Part shown: positions 26,384-35,102 of the stretch, in pieces
Numbering within the stretch: the first letter of the stretch is position 1
Layout: each line of letters starts with the position of its first letter
DNA from: Planctomycetota bacterium
GTDB lineage: Bacteria > Planctomycetota > JACOTG01 > JAJDCM01
NCBI GenBank assembly: GCA_029260825.1
Contig: JAJDCM010000400.1
Coordinates: 1 to 59,601, forward strand
Reading direction: 5' to 3'
DNA: 59,601 bases
Position numbers and translations under genes: made by a program
Notes under the pieces: model-generated
Told to the model about the DNA's origin: nothing
What the model saw: only the letters and a program-made list of their open reading frames with translations
Databases searched by the model: none

Positions 26384-27607
26384 ATGGCACGTCGTTCACT
26401 TTGGTCTTTCTTCTTCGCAGCGATCATCGCTCTCGCCTCGATCACTCCCGTGCAGGCGAACGGGTTCCAACCTGACAACCTGGACGGACCGTGTTGCGGC
26501 CCAACCAATGTCAACATCCCACAGCTACCAGTCCAAACCTTGCAGACCAAGTACGTCTGCTGGAACAACTGCAGTCCGGGTCTATCGGGCACCGTTCTGA
26601 CAACGTTCCAACCCGCACAGGTAGCATGCGGTATCTACATCAACAGGATGACCGTTACCAATCTCTCCGGAGCTCTCACCGCCTGGACCGGCCGCCTGGT
26701 CATGCAATACACCCGAACCTGGGCAGAAGCTTCTGTTCCCGGCGCAACTCCCGACACCCAGGTCTGGCGCTTCATCTTGAATGGCGACCTCCAGCCGTCA
26801 CAACAGGTCATCAACCAGTTCGGCGGCAACGCATGCATCGTTGCTCCCTGTGTGACTCAGTACAATTCATTCCATGTTGATGGATACATCGATTACGCCC
26901 TGAACTGCAACACGGGCCAGATGTCCATCGCATTCGCCGTCGATCACGACTGCGATACCTTCGAGCACGCCAATGCATTCACGTGCCGACCCGGCAACTT
27001 CCATCCAACTCGCTCCTACTCCTTCATCGGACCGGCAGCCGGATTCGTCTGTGATGTGAATGTTCCCACGGCTCAGGGCCCGATCAACTGCGAAGCATTC
27101 CGAAACAACGACTTCACCCAGCCGCTCGCAGCAATCTGCCAGTTCGAGCAACCGATTCAAGGTGGCGGAATCGGCAACCAGGGAACCTTCTGCCCCTGCA
27201 GTCCAAACGCTCCTGGTCAATACAGCATCCAGCAGTTCGATGCCGGGACCATCTGCATGAGCGTCGCCAACTCGACTCAGGTTGACGTCTGGCCGGGGCT
27301 TGTTGGAAAGAGCTTGGGCTTCTGGACCGACCCAACCGTCTATCCAGGAACCGAAAGACTCCACATCGAACGGGGCCACACCTCCTACACGGATGGTTGC
27401 ACGGGCGTCCAAACTCGACCCTACTTCATCGGCGCCCAGACCCAGGGTGGGTTCCCGACCTTCAAGCTTGATCCGACCGGAGCCCTGGTTCCCGTCTCGA
27501 GTCAGCTCATCGATCTTGGCGACGCAACGTTCTTGAATCAGAACAGCCAGCCCCGCATCGGAAAACTGAGCATCTCGGACAAGATGATCTACCTCAACGT
27601 CAACTAA
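26384..27607 (+). CDS. Unknown cysteine-rich secreted protein
   Basis: A 407-residue protein I do not recognise. It has a clear signal peptide (1-25, ending VQA) and 17 cysteines afterwards, including CC at 36-37, WNNC and FCPC, spread mostly over the first 270 residues. This suggests a disulfide-bonded extracellular or cell-surface beta protein, as does the abundance of Thr, Asn, Gln and aromatic residues and the scarcity of Lys. No enzyme motif is visible. It stands alone: a 571-base upstream region with repeated motifs, a strong ribosome site, and the best intrinsic terminator in the window. These point to a highly expressed, separately regulated product, such as a surface-layer or matrix component, by inference only. 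There is no paralogue in this window. Confidence 0.85.
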   Translation: MARRSLWSFFFAAIIALASITPVQANGFQPDNLDGPCCGPTNVNIPQLPVQTLQTKYVCWNNCSPGLSGTVLTTFQPAQVACGIYINRMTVTNLSGALTAWTGRLVMQYTRTWAEASVPGATPDTQVWRFILNGDLQPSQQVINQFGGNACIVAPCVTQYNSFHVDGYIDYALNCNTGQMSIAFAVDHDCDTFEHANAFTCRPGNFHPTRSYSFIGPAAGFVCDVNVPTAQGPINCEAFRNNDFTQPLAAICQFEQPIQGGGIGNQGTFCPCSPNAPGQYSIQQFDAGTICMSVANSTQVDVWPGLVGKSLGFWTDPTVYPGTERLHIERGHTSYTDGCTGVQTRPYFIGAQTQGGFPTFKLDPTGALVPVSSQLIDLGDATFLNQNSQPRIGKLSISDKMIYLNVN

Positions 27608-27638
27608 CGAACGAAGATTCGCTAGCCAACGCTGATCA

Positions 27639-27674
27639 AGACGCCGGCCTTTCTTCAGGTCGGCGTCTTTTTTC
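27639..27674 (+). terminator. Intrinsic terminator of the secreted-protein gene
   Basis: AAGACGCCGGCC at 27639-27650 pairs with GGTCGGCGTCTT at 27658-27669 (12 pairs, one of them G-T) and is followed by a run of T to 27673. It lies 32 bases after the stop of the secreted-protein gene. On the opposite strand no T-run follows, so it acts mainly on plus-strand transcription; it also shields the converging M28 lipoprotein gene, whose stop is three bases away. Confidence 0.9.
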
Positions 27675-27676
27675 GT

Positions 27677-29131
27677 CTAGTTCGTCGGAGGCTTGTTCCT
27701 CGGCAACCTTTGAGGCAAATCGGCAACAATTCCTACCATCGCGGCGATTGCCGCCGATCCCATGGAAAGCTCGCGCTCGTTGACCGCGCTCAGGACATCT
27801 TTTCGGGAGTGGTGAAAATCAAAGTACCGCTGACCATCCGGAACGAATCCCATGGTGATCACCCCAGATTTCCGCATGGGGCTGATATCCACTCCTCCGT
27901 AACCCGGGTCCACCGGGCTCGCACCAATCGAAGAAAGCAGTCCACCGATCTCGCGAAGAACGGATAGCGCCGCCGGATTGGCATCTGTCGAAAATCCCCT
28001 GGGTGTAAATCCCCCCCGGTCCGATTCCAGAGCAAACACATGATTCTCCATGTCATCGAGGTGAGTGCCGTAGTAACCGTTTCCGCCCCGAACACCGTTC
28101 TCTTCGTTCATGAAGAGAACAACTCGGATTGTACGTCGGGGTTTCAACCCACTCTGCTTGATGAGACGAGCCGCCTCCATCACGTGAACACAGCCACTCC
28201 CGTCATCATGGGCACCTTGCCCGACATCCCAGGCATCCAGATGCCCACCCAGGACGACGATTTCGTCCGGTAGAGACGAACCCACGATTTCACCAACAAC
28301 GTTGTGAGACTCTTGATTCTCGAGGGTCTCGCAACTGAGCACAAGCTGTAATTTCAGACCCGGGTTCTTGGCAAGAAGACTGGACAAGCCCTCCGCACCA
28401 AGAGTACTGATTGCTGCCGCCGGCACCTTGGGAACTTCCTCCGAGTAGCGCATACTTCCCGTATGGGGTTCATCATCGATAACGGTTGTCATGGACCGAA
28501 CAATCGCGGCGACCCCACCCGCCTTGCTCGCCTCGGTTGCACCCCGGCCTCTTTGATCCACCGCTCCGCCGTAAGCAGCAAAAGTGTTGGTCTGAGCCGG
28601 ATCGAGAGGTCGGTTGAAGAAGATGATCTTTCCCTTTGCCGCGTCCCCAAGCTCTTTGAGCTCGTCGAAGTTTTGAACCTCGACCACCTCCGCAGTAATG
28701 CCTTCGGGTGGAGTTGCGATGCTTCCGCCAAGAGCTAGAATCTCAAACTCCAGACCCCTTGCATCTTCCGGAGCGGCGATCGATAGGCTTTCCTTCTCCC
28801 CCCGCACCCAGTAGGGAACAATCACGGACTCGAGTCGCACATTTTCGAGACCGTCACGAATCATCGCTTTCTTTGCCCAGGCAACTGCCGCCCTTGCCCC
28901 CTCGGATCCAGAGAGTCGATGAGGAGCAGTTTCACAGAGCTCCGTGAGTTTCCGATAACTCTCTCCTTGAGTCAGGGACTCTCGAATGACGCTGTCCGCG
29001 AAGTCCTGATAACTCGAAAGTGCGTTCGAGCTGGGAGCTGACTCAACAGACTGGGAGCACCCTAGAAGGCCCCCGCACAGAAAAACACATCCTAAAACCC
29101 CCATCCGGACACGGATCATCATCAATTTCAT
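27677..29131 (-). CDS. M28 peptidase lipoprotein (carboxypeptidase Q-like)
   Basis: A 484-residue lipoprotein: a hydrophobic leader ends in a lipobox (GLLGC, lipidated Cys ~25). A PA-type insert precedes the zinc peptidase core. Ligands visible are H and D in GGHLDAWDVG, D in AHDDGSG, EE in FMNEENG, D in LESDRGG and H in DFHHSRKD. It would trim peptides while anchored in the outer or inner membrane. It is a distant paralogue of the soluble exported M28 enzyme at 6759-8255, sharing the core motifs but little else. The gene diverges from the VOC/sigma-factor operon and converges on the secreted-protein terminator. A second start (ATG four codons in) is possible. Confidence 0.9.
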   Translation of the reverse strand: MKLMMIRVRMGVLGCVFLCGGLLGCSQSVESAPSSNALSSYQDFADSVIRESLTQGESYRKLTELCETAPHRLSGSEGARAAVAWAKKAMIRDGLENVRLESVIVPYWVRGEKESLSIAAPEDARGLEFEILALGGSIATPPEGITAEVVEVQNFDELKELGDAAKGKIIFFNRPLDPAQTNTFAAYGGAVDQRGRGATEASKAGGVAAIVRSMTTVIDDEPHTGSMRYSEEVPKVPAAAISTLGAEGLSSLLAKNPGLKLQLVLSCETLENQESHNVVGEIVGSSLPDEIVVLGGHLDAWDVGQGAHDDGSGCVHVMEAARLIKQSGLKPRRTIRVVLFMNEENGVRGGNGYYGTHLDDMENHVFALESDRGGFTPRGFSTDANPAALSVLREIGGLLSSIGASPVDPGYGGVDISPMRKSGVITMGFVPDGQRYFDFHHSRKDVLSAVNERELSMGSAAIAAMVGIVADLPQRLPRNKPPTN

Positions 29132-29344
29132 CCTCTCTACTTCTGAGACGCACCACTAGTTCTGACGTCTTTTACAATGCCCGATATTCTCGCCCCCGGT
29201 CAAAAAAGGTCAATGATCCCTCCGATTTCCGGCCTGGACAATTTTCCGTGCAACCCTTTTGCTCCCAGCTGTCACTCAGTAGCCGAATCCAAGAATGCCC
29301 CGGGAATTAACGCCGCTTCGGCCAATCTGAAAAGAGAATCAACC

Positions 29345-30196
29345 ATGAACCCGTCAAGCCAATCACGAGTGCTGCCCCTTCTTTGCGTGATCGCGAGTCT
29401 CATTCTCACCACTCCAGTCCTGTCACAAGCTCCTGAACCGACACAGAAATCCCCTCCCCTCCTTCAAGTGATTGGCCTGGAAATCCCGGTTCATGATCTA
29501 GATAAGGCCCTCCGTTTCTATGAAAAGGGGCTCCAGTTCGAGGTAAGAGAAAAGGATGATGACTGGGCTCTTCTCCAGCTGGGAGCCGCAAGCCTCCTCC
29601 TCACCACAGCGCCCAAATCATCCGATTCCTCCCTCAGCCCGCCCCTCTCCGGTGCCTATCTCAACTTCCGGGTTGAGAACCTGGATCATGCTGTCGCGAA
29701 AGCCATGGAATTCGGAGGTCGCTTCGCCGACTTGGCTCCCCAGCCTTTTGCTCTTGGGAAAGTTGTCGCTGGACGGGATCCTTCCGGAATTTCTTTCAAC
29801 GTCCTCCGCATCGATGGGGATACGGTCGAAGGCCAGATTGCCGTCTTCAACCTGGGGATCGTCACCGAAGAAATTGCCGTTGCGGAGGAGTTTTACACGG
29901 GCCTTGGCTCTGAGGTTTACAGCAGAGACTGGCTCCCAAGAACCTTGCCGCTTCAAAATTGCGGCCCCATCTCCCTTGTACTTCACGACAAGATCGAAGA
30001 CCCTGGAGTTCGGCATCATCGAAATTCACTTGTTCTCATGGCCAAGGACCCGGAAGCGGCGATCGAGGAGCTCGAAAAACGATCTATGTTCCCAAAATCG
30101 TCCATCGGTCGATGCCGCATCATGGGAAAAGAGGCCTTTTCCATTTTCGATCCCTACGGCAACCGCCTCAAGATCATCCCGAGTGACAATGGATGA
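29345..30196 (+). CDS. Exported two-domain VOC (glyoxalase/bleomycin-resistance fold) protein
   Basis: A 283-residue protein with a signal peptide (1-28, ending VLSQA) and two vicinal-oxygen-chelate domains. The first (~35-160) has VIGLEIPVHDLDKALRFYEK and DPSGISFNVLRID; the second (~165-283) has IAVAEEFYTGLG and FDPYGNRLKII. Paired VOC modules often bind a metal or a small ligand; the usual Glu/His metal residues are only partly present, so ligand binding is as likely as catalysis. The start at 29345 was chosen because it directly precedes the signal peptide. Its last 8 bases overlap the start of the ECF sigma-factor gene, so this exported protein is co-translated with a signalling system, which is unusual. 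Confidence 0.85.
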   Translation: MNPSSQSRVLPLLCVIASLILTTPVLSQAPEPTQKSPPLLQVIGLEIPVHDLDKALRFYEKGLQFEVREKDDDWALLQLGAASLLLTTAPKSSDSSLSPPLSGAYLNFRVENLDHAVAKAMEFGGRFADLAPQPFALGKVVAGRDPSGISFNVLRIDGDTVEGQIAVFNLGIVTEEIAVAEEFYTGLGSEVYSRDWLPRTLPLQNCGPISLVLHDKIEDPGVRHHRNSLVLMAKDPEAAIEELEKRSMFPKSSIGRCRIMGKEAFSIFDPYGNRLKIIPSDNG

Positions 30197-30752
30197 GAAG
30201 ACCATGGAGCGGCAGCTTGCCAAGGCCTTCCTCGCGGAGCGAAGCGAGGAAGGCTTCCGCCAGATGTACGCTCATTTCACTCCGAGTCTTTATCGCATCG
30301 CCCTTCGTATGTGCAAAGGCCACACCACAACAGCAGAGGACGTCATTCAGGAGATGTGGATCCGAGCGATCGAGCGAATCTCTGGATTTTCCTGGGCATC
30401 GACACTGAGAACTTGGCTGACCGGGATCGTTCTCAACTGCGCTCGAGAACAACTGAGAGATCAAAGCAAGAACTCGCCGTTCCTGGACGCTCTTCCGGAA
30501 ACCGTATCTTCTCCTACTCTTTTTGCGGACGAGCTGGACCGTTTCGCAAGGCAAGATCTGGTCCAGGCCGTCGAAGCGCTCCCCGTCGGGTATCGGGAGA
30601 TTCTGATCCTCCACGACATTGAGGGATTCACCCATCAGAGCATTGCCACCATTCTTACGATTACCCCAGGAACGTCCAAGAGCCAGCTCCATCGTGCCCG
30701 GCAAGCACTTCGTGAAACGTTGAACCACAAAAGCCCAAGAGGTTCGAAATGA
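30189..30752 (+). CDS. RNA polymerase ECF-type sigma factor
   Basis: A 187-residue sigma-70 family regulator. Region 2 (~20-85) contains YRIALRMCKGHTTTAEDVIQEMWIRA, followed by the promoter-melting STLRTWLTGIVLNCAREQLR segment; region 4 (~120-180) has LPVGYREILILHDIEGFTHQ and a helix-turn-helix with GTSKSQLHRAR. There is no C-terminal extension of the ECF41/ECF42 kind. The ATG lies inside the last codons of the VOC gene, and its own stop overlaps the next gene by 4 bases, so the three are coupled. The downstream membrane protein is presumably its anti-sigma factor, by position. Confidence 0.93.
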   Translation: MDEKTMERQLAKAFLAERSEEGFRQMYAHFTPSLYRIALRMCKGHTTTAEDVIQEMWIRAIERISGFSWASTLRTWLTGIVLNCAREQLRDQSKNSPFLDALPETVSSPTLFADELDRFARQDLVQAVEALPVGYREILILHDIEGFTHQSIATILTITPGTSKSQLHRARQALRETLNHKSPRGSK

Positions 30753-31336
30753 CAGATCCAAACGAAGATGATACTCCACTTTTCTCCCTTCAAGATGGGG
30801 TCGAGCTCCCGGACGCTCTTTCAAATCGAACCGTTCAATCACTGCAAAACCGGGGACTCCTCCAGGAGAATCCGGCCCCTTCTTCCCCGAGGATACGCCG
30901 GTTTCATCCAGGGTGGCTGCTTGCCGCTTCAGCTGCGGGCCTCTTGATCGGGTCACTGTTCCCCGTGGTAGAAAGAGGTGTTTCTCCAAAGGCCCCAACT
31001 CACCTTCTCGTCCTACACGGGTCCAACAACGATCGAAACGTAGCACCCGACGAGATCATGCGCCGGGTGCAGGAATATACGGTGTGGGCCAGCAACCAGG
31101 GACAATCCGGAGAACTGCTGAGCGGAGAGAAGCTGGCGAATGCTGGAAAGTCCCTCCGGTTTTCCAACGATCAGATCGAGACAGGACCCCTTGGTTCCGG
31201 CGTCGATGGTAGCCAAATCGAGGGCTTCTTCCTGCTGGACACCAAAGATCTCGCCCGTGCGATGAACGTGGCCAAGACCTGCCCACACCTCCAGTACGGC
31301 GGGTGGATCGAGCTCCGAGAGATTGACCGGAGGTGA
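30749..31336 (+). CDS. Membrane protein with C-terminal YCII domain, candidate anti-sigma factor
   Basis: A 195-residue protein with a short N-terminal cytoplasmic part (1-54), one transmembrane helix (55-74) and an extracytoplasmic C-terminal domain (~85-193). That domain matches the YCII/DGPF fold: THLLVLHG opens it, then ELLSGEKLAN, IEGFFLLDTKDLARAMNVAK and a final GGWIELREI strand. The usual DGPF motif reads TGPL. The gene starts within the stop of the ECF sigma-factor gene (ATGA), the usual position of an anti-sigma factor, and the N-terminus is too short for a zinc-finger (ZAS) domain. YCII domains are normally cytoplasmic single-domain proteins encoded beside ECF42 factors; a membrane-anchored, outward-facing YCII domain is not an arrangement I know. 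The anti-sigma role is inferred. Confidence 0.75.
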   Translation: MTDPNEDDTPLFSLQDGVELPDALSNRTVQSLQNRGLLQENPAPSSPRIRRFHPGWLLAASAAGLLIGSLFPVVERGVSPKAPTHLLVLHGSNNDRNVAPDEIMRRVQEYTVWASNQGQSGELLSGEKLANAGKSLRFSNDQIETGPLGSGVDGSQIEGFFLLDTKDLARAMNVAKTCPHLQYGGWIELREIDRR

Positions 31337-31718
31337 GAAAAGAGCCCCTTCATAGATAATGAGCGATATCGCCTGTCTAGATCTAGAACGGGCCGTAGAG
31401 AAAAGCACGATCGTTTGCTTCCACAATGTGCGGGCCGCTCCAAGAAACTGGATATTATGACAGTGCCCAGACGACCTCGTCCATAGAACCTCTCTCTAGG
31501 GCCCAGTGGGCTTCTAGCGGGGCTTCAACTTGACTGATGCGTTCAACCGATTGCGACAAGTAACTGATGAAGCGGTACCAACTTGTCCAGAATGTTGTTT
31601 GGAGAGAGCTCGGATAACTTGCTGAACTCTTCGAAATCATGGAACATTGTGGAGGCCATCTTCCGTTCGAGTTTTTGTTTGGCGTCCTCTTCAAAGTGAG
31701 GTAATGCGCATCCGACGA
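31337..31718. other. Gene-poor flank with CTAG palindrome and a possible broken reading frame
   Basis: No intact gene is evident. TCTAGATCTAGA at 31376-31387 is a perfect 12-bp palindrome, and further CTAG sites follow at 31494 and 31512. On the minus strand, frames in ~31450-31720 look protein-like (ALPHFEEDAKQKLERK, then in another frame VERISQVEAPLEAHWALERG) but are split by a frame change and lack a credible start. This may be the worn 3' end of a gene that once followed the TPR gene. Confidence 0.35.
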
Positions 31719-34700
31719 TTAACGAAGCAAACGACGCTCAGGCCGCAACTTTTCGGCATCTCTGCGGGTTTGAAGCTCGGCTCGAAGGGAGGCTTGTAGG
31801 AAACCTAGCCCCCCCTCCATGTAATATTGACACGCCCGGTCAATCGCGCCAGATGCCCTCTCTAGTTGGTTCTCAGCCAAGAAGGCAAGGGCACGGATCT
31901 CGTGAGCGATCCCGCGAGTAATCGGGTCTCTCGCGATGACGCTTGCTTGAAGGCTCTCTGCGGCCGCCGCGTCATAATCCTCAAGAGTTAGAGAGATCTC
32001 TGCCGCAGCGATCCAGGACCTCGCGGCAACGCCGTTCCACACGACATCTTTGGTTGCCCTCTGAGCGCTTCTCACAAAAGCCAAATGGGCTTCTCCGAGC
32101 TGCCCTGCAAGTTCATGGGTCATGCCGAGTTCATAGTGAATTCTACCTGGGCGGATTCCAGCATCGATCGTCAGTGCGTATTTCCAGGCATCCACCGAAG
32201 CTAAGTACAGGCTGCGGTCTCTCAAAAAAAAGGCGTAGGTTTCGGCGATCCGCGATCGAGCCAAGTCATCGAGTCGAAGGTCCGATCGAAGCCAAAGAAG
32301 AAGGCGCTGACAATAACCCGACCAAGACTCATCCTCGTGAAGGTCTTCAGTTACGCTAAGGAAAAACCTTACATCGTTCCCACTGTCGAGAATCGCGTTT
32401 GCGATGCTTGTGACCAACTGTTCTAGTTCGCCCCGAGGAAGTTCCTTCGCGCACTGAGGCAAGAATACATCGAGGGCAGGTTTTCCTGCGAACCCGCTTG
32501 TCCAATCGTCGATTCTTAAGAAGCCCGGTAAAGCCAACATAAGGCCCGTGATGTCTTTTTCTTCAACAAGCTTACCAAAGGCGGATCGTAGAAGAACCCT
32601 GCATTCCCGTGCGGCTTCTCCTGTGACTCTTCTTTTTTTGGCAAGGGAGGAATACCGCTTGCAAAGACCTGATAGAACTTGCCCCGTTTTCATTCCCTCC
32701 AACTCACGCCGGATCTCGTGGGCCAAAGTCCATTGGCCACTCTCGCGTGTTCGTGTTTCTAGCAAAGCCTTCAGATCTCGGTCCGGATTGGCTTTGATTA
32801 TCTCCTCGCACTCCACCAAGACCTCATCGCCAAAACGCCTTGTTGACTCGAGTAAAGTCATGCGGCACAGTTCGGTCGCTTCTTGGATCTTTCCAGTTTC
32901 ACGCTTCAATTGAATCAGACGAGCACGGTGGAGCGAGTCATCGGAGTGGGGAAGATGATTCTCAAGAATTCTCTCTTCCTGACCAAGAGCTAGAGCGGCT
33001 TTGTCCCAATACTTGTATTGAATGTTTATCCGGATTTCTTCTTGGATTAGCCATTGCACTTCTTCCCAGCTCCCACTTTCCGCATAGAAAGATTTCGCTT
33101 CTCTTAAGACCTCAAAGAAATTGTTGAGGTCTCCTGACTGCAGATGGATGTTTAGCAAATCGTTGAGCGCCGGAGTGGACTCTCTGATGAGCCCTGTTTG
33201 TTGCCGATGTTCAGCGATCGAGCCTTGAAAAAACTCGACTGCCTCGGTTGGCTGGCCACAATCGCGGAGGGCCCGTCCGACAAGAAGGTGAACATCCGTC
33301 CTCTGTTGGATTGGGTTGCTGGCAAATCGTTTTGCCTCCTGAAAGCAGGCCAATGCTTCGGAATTGCGGTTTTGGCTCAAATAGACACTTCCTAATTCAA
33401 GCCAGGAATACAGCGTATCGTGAGGCCCCTCTCGCAGTTCGGAGGACCTGATGATCGCGCTCCATGGAATCAAATCCAATAACTGCGGACGACGTTGCGC
33501 CTCTTGAATCCCCGCAGCTAGAAGATGTCCTTTGCTTAGAAGAGTCAGAAGTCGTTCATGTCGAGCTTCCTCATCGGGCACACTTGTCCACCAATCGATT
33601 TCGACAGTGGGCGAGAATGAGGAAGGGTCCTCAGGTCTTAGCTGGTTCGCGAGACTCCATCGGGTCTCGAGAATAGCAACTTTTTCGGCCCTAGGAACGT
33701 CCAAGTAGAGATCGTTTGCAATACTGAGACGGAGGTAGGAAGGAACCTTCTCGTCATCAACCAGCGACCGAAGTTCCTCGGTGGCTGCGGCTGGATCGGA
33801 TTCGTCCTCCACATAGCGTGATCGAATATAACGAGCCCAGGAATTTTGAGAGTCGCCTTCAAGAATCCGAGTTAGAAGCTCTCTGGGGCGTCCAATCTTA
33901 TTCTCCTCTTTGGAAAAGGCTAGTTCGAGAAAGGCTAGTTCACGCCATTCTTCAAGGCGATCTGGGTGGTTCTTCTGCAGGCGATCTCCACGAACCGCCA
34001 GCGTCTCCCGAATCTGTTCTATCCTCTGCTCCGGTTTCCCCGAAAGTGCCCGCGCAAACCCTGCGTCGCCCTCCTCCAGCCACTTTCGGCCGAGCCTCGT
34101 TACACGCCGGAGGAAGGGATCCAGATCATCACTATGGATGAGACCTCCTGGTAAGTATCTGGTTTCGATCTGGGCACCGTTTGGAATAACTTTGTTTTGA
34201 TCAGGCTTCGCCCGACCGTGCAGAATGAACATCACAGATGTGAGTTTCCCTTGACCAAGGATCAGCTCTCTTTGGCCGTCCTCGAGCTGGGATTGGAAGC
34301 GAAGATACTCCCCATCGGTTAGAAGATTGAGGGCAACTTGGCCCCTTGGGTCTCGCTTGATCCCTTCTCGGAATGCTCTTCCAAAGTGCTCGCGAAGATG
34401 CTCCGCCACTTCTTTTTTTTGGTTTTGGTCAAGCTTGCTAAATTCAGGAACTTGGTTCAGAAACCAAAGCCAATCGGTTGCTTCAAGAGCAGGCGTGAGC
34501 GGATCGATAACGAAGTCTAGGAGAGCCTCTTCGGAGAGGTTTTCAAGTGCGGGCTTCGGCTCCTTTTCTCCCATCAGTTTGTTCCATTTGATTTCGGAGG
34601 CGCGACCAAGGGTTTCGACGGTCTTCTTGAGCCTGCTATTCTTCGTTTCCGTGACATATTGACGAAGGCAATAGTTGATGGAAAGAGCAGTCACCTTGGT

Positions 34701-35102
34701 CAAATCGTGATTGCGAAAGAAAGACTCCGTTGGTTCGACTTTGTCATCTACATATTCCTTAACAACGTACTCATAGCTCATGGCTACCAGCAAACCGACG
34801 CAGATCGCAGTCGCGACCGTATCGGCGAGCCGTTCGGCAATGCCATCCTTCGCATTTCCACTGTCAAGAATAGCGCCTAGCCCCACGAAGAATAGGTAGC
34901 CCAGGAAAATCAACAATAGGACAGGGATCTCCGGGTGCTCGAGCTCTCCCTTCTTCGAAGCCACAAAAGGCAGTGAAGCGAGGATCCCCAGAATCGGGAG
35001 CACCATGAACAAAAGCCTTCTCTTTTGTGTTTGCTTCGATTTCGCGTTGGGTGGGACGACTTCCGATGTGTGTGATCCGTTCTCTTCGTCCGTTTCCACC
35101 AT
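31719..35102 (-). CDS. Giant membrane-anchored TPR-repeat protein of unknown function
   Basis: An 1127-residue protein. Two hydrophobic segments near the start (RLLFMVLPILGILASLPFVA and VLLLIFLGYLFFVGLGAIL), with a third around ATAICVGLLVAM, anchor it. The remainder, about 950 residues, is helical and in its second half shows tetratricopeptide-like repeats (e.g. LYSWLELGSVYLSQNRNSEA, VHLLVGRALRDCGQPTEA, HYELGMTHELAGQLGEAH). No catalytic motif is seen; a scaffold or sensor role is likely. The start at 35102 has AGGAG 8 bases before it; an upstream in-frame ATG at 35168 lacks one. The coding sequence is more AT-rich than the rest of the window (22 G/C of 60 at 33001-33060) and is flanked by CTAG-rich DNA, consistent with later acquisition. 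Confidence 0.8.
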   Translation of the reverse strand: MVETDEENGSHTSEVVPPNAKSKQTQKRRLLFMVLPILGILASLPFVASKKGELEHPEIPVLLLIFLGYLFFVGLGAILDSGNAKDGIAERLADTVATAICVGLLVAMSYEYVVKEYVDDKVEPTESFFRNHDLTKVTALSINYCLRQYVTETKNSRLKKTVETLGRASEIKWNKLMGEKEPKPALENLSEEALLDFVIDPLTPALEATDWLWFLNQVPEFSKLDQNQKKEVAEHLREHFGRAFREGIKRDPRGQVALNLLTDGEYLRFQSQLEDGQRELILGQGKLTSVMFILHGRAKPDQNKVIPNGAQIETRYLPGGLIHSDDLDPFLRRVTRLGRKWLEEGDAGFARALSGKPEQRIEQIRETLAVRGDRLQKNHPDRLEEWRELAFLELAFSKEENKIGRPRELLTRILEGDSQNSWARYIRSRYVEDESDPAAATEELRSLVDDEKVPSYLRLSIANDLYLDVPRAEKVAILETRWSLANQLRPEDPSSFSPTVEIDWWTSVPDEEARHERLLTLLSKGHLLAAGIQEAQRRPQLLDLIPWSAIIRSSELREGPHDTLYSWLELGSVYLSQNRNSEALACFQEAKRFASNPIQQRTDVHLLVGRALRDCGQPTEAVEFFQGSIAEHRQQTGLIRESTPALNDLLNIHLQSGDLNNFFEVLREAKSFYAESGSWEEVQWLIQEEIRINIQYKYWDKAALALGQEERILENHLPHSDDSLHRARLIQLKRETGKIQEATELCRMTLLESTRRFGDEVLVECEEIIKANPDRDLKALLETRTRESGQWTLAHEIRRELEGMKTGQVLSGLCKRYSSLAKKRRVTGEAARECRVLLRSAFGKLVEEKDITGLMLALPGFLRIDDWTSGFAGKPALDVFLPQCAKELPRGELEQLVTSIANAILDSGNDVRFFLSVTEDLHEDESWSGYCQRLLLWLRSDLRLDDLARSRIAETYAFFLRDRSLYLASVDAWKYALTIDAGIRPGRIHYELGMTHELAGQLGEAHLAFVRSAQRATKDVVWNGVAARSWIAAAEISLTLEDYDAAAAESLQASVIARDPITRGIAHEIRALAFLAENQLERASGAIDRACQYYMEGGLGFLQASLRAELQTRRDAEKLRPERRLLR

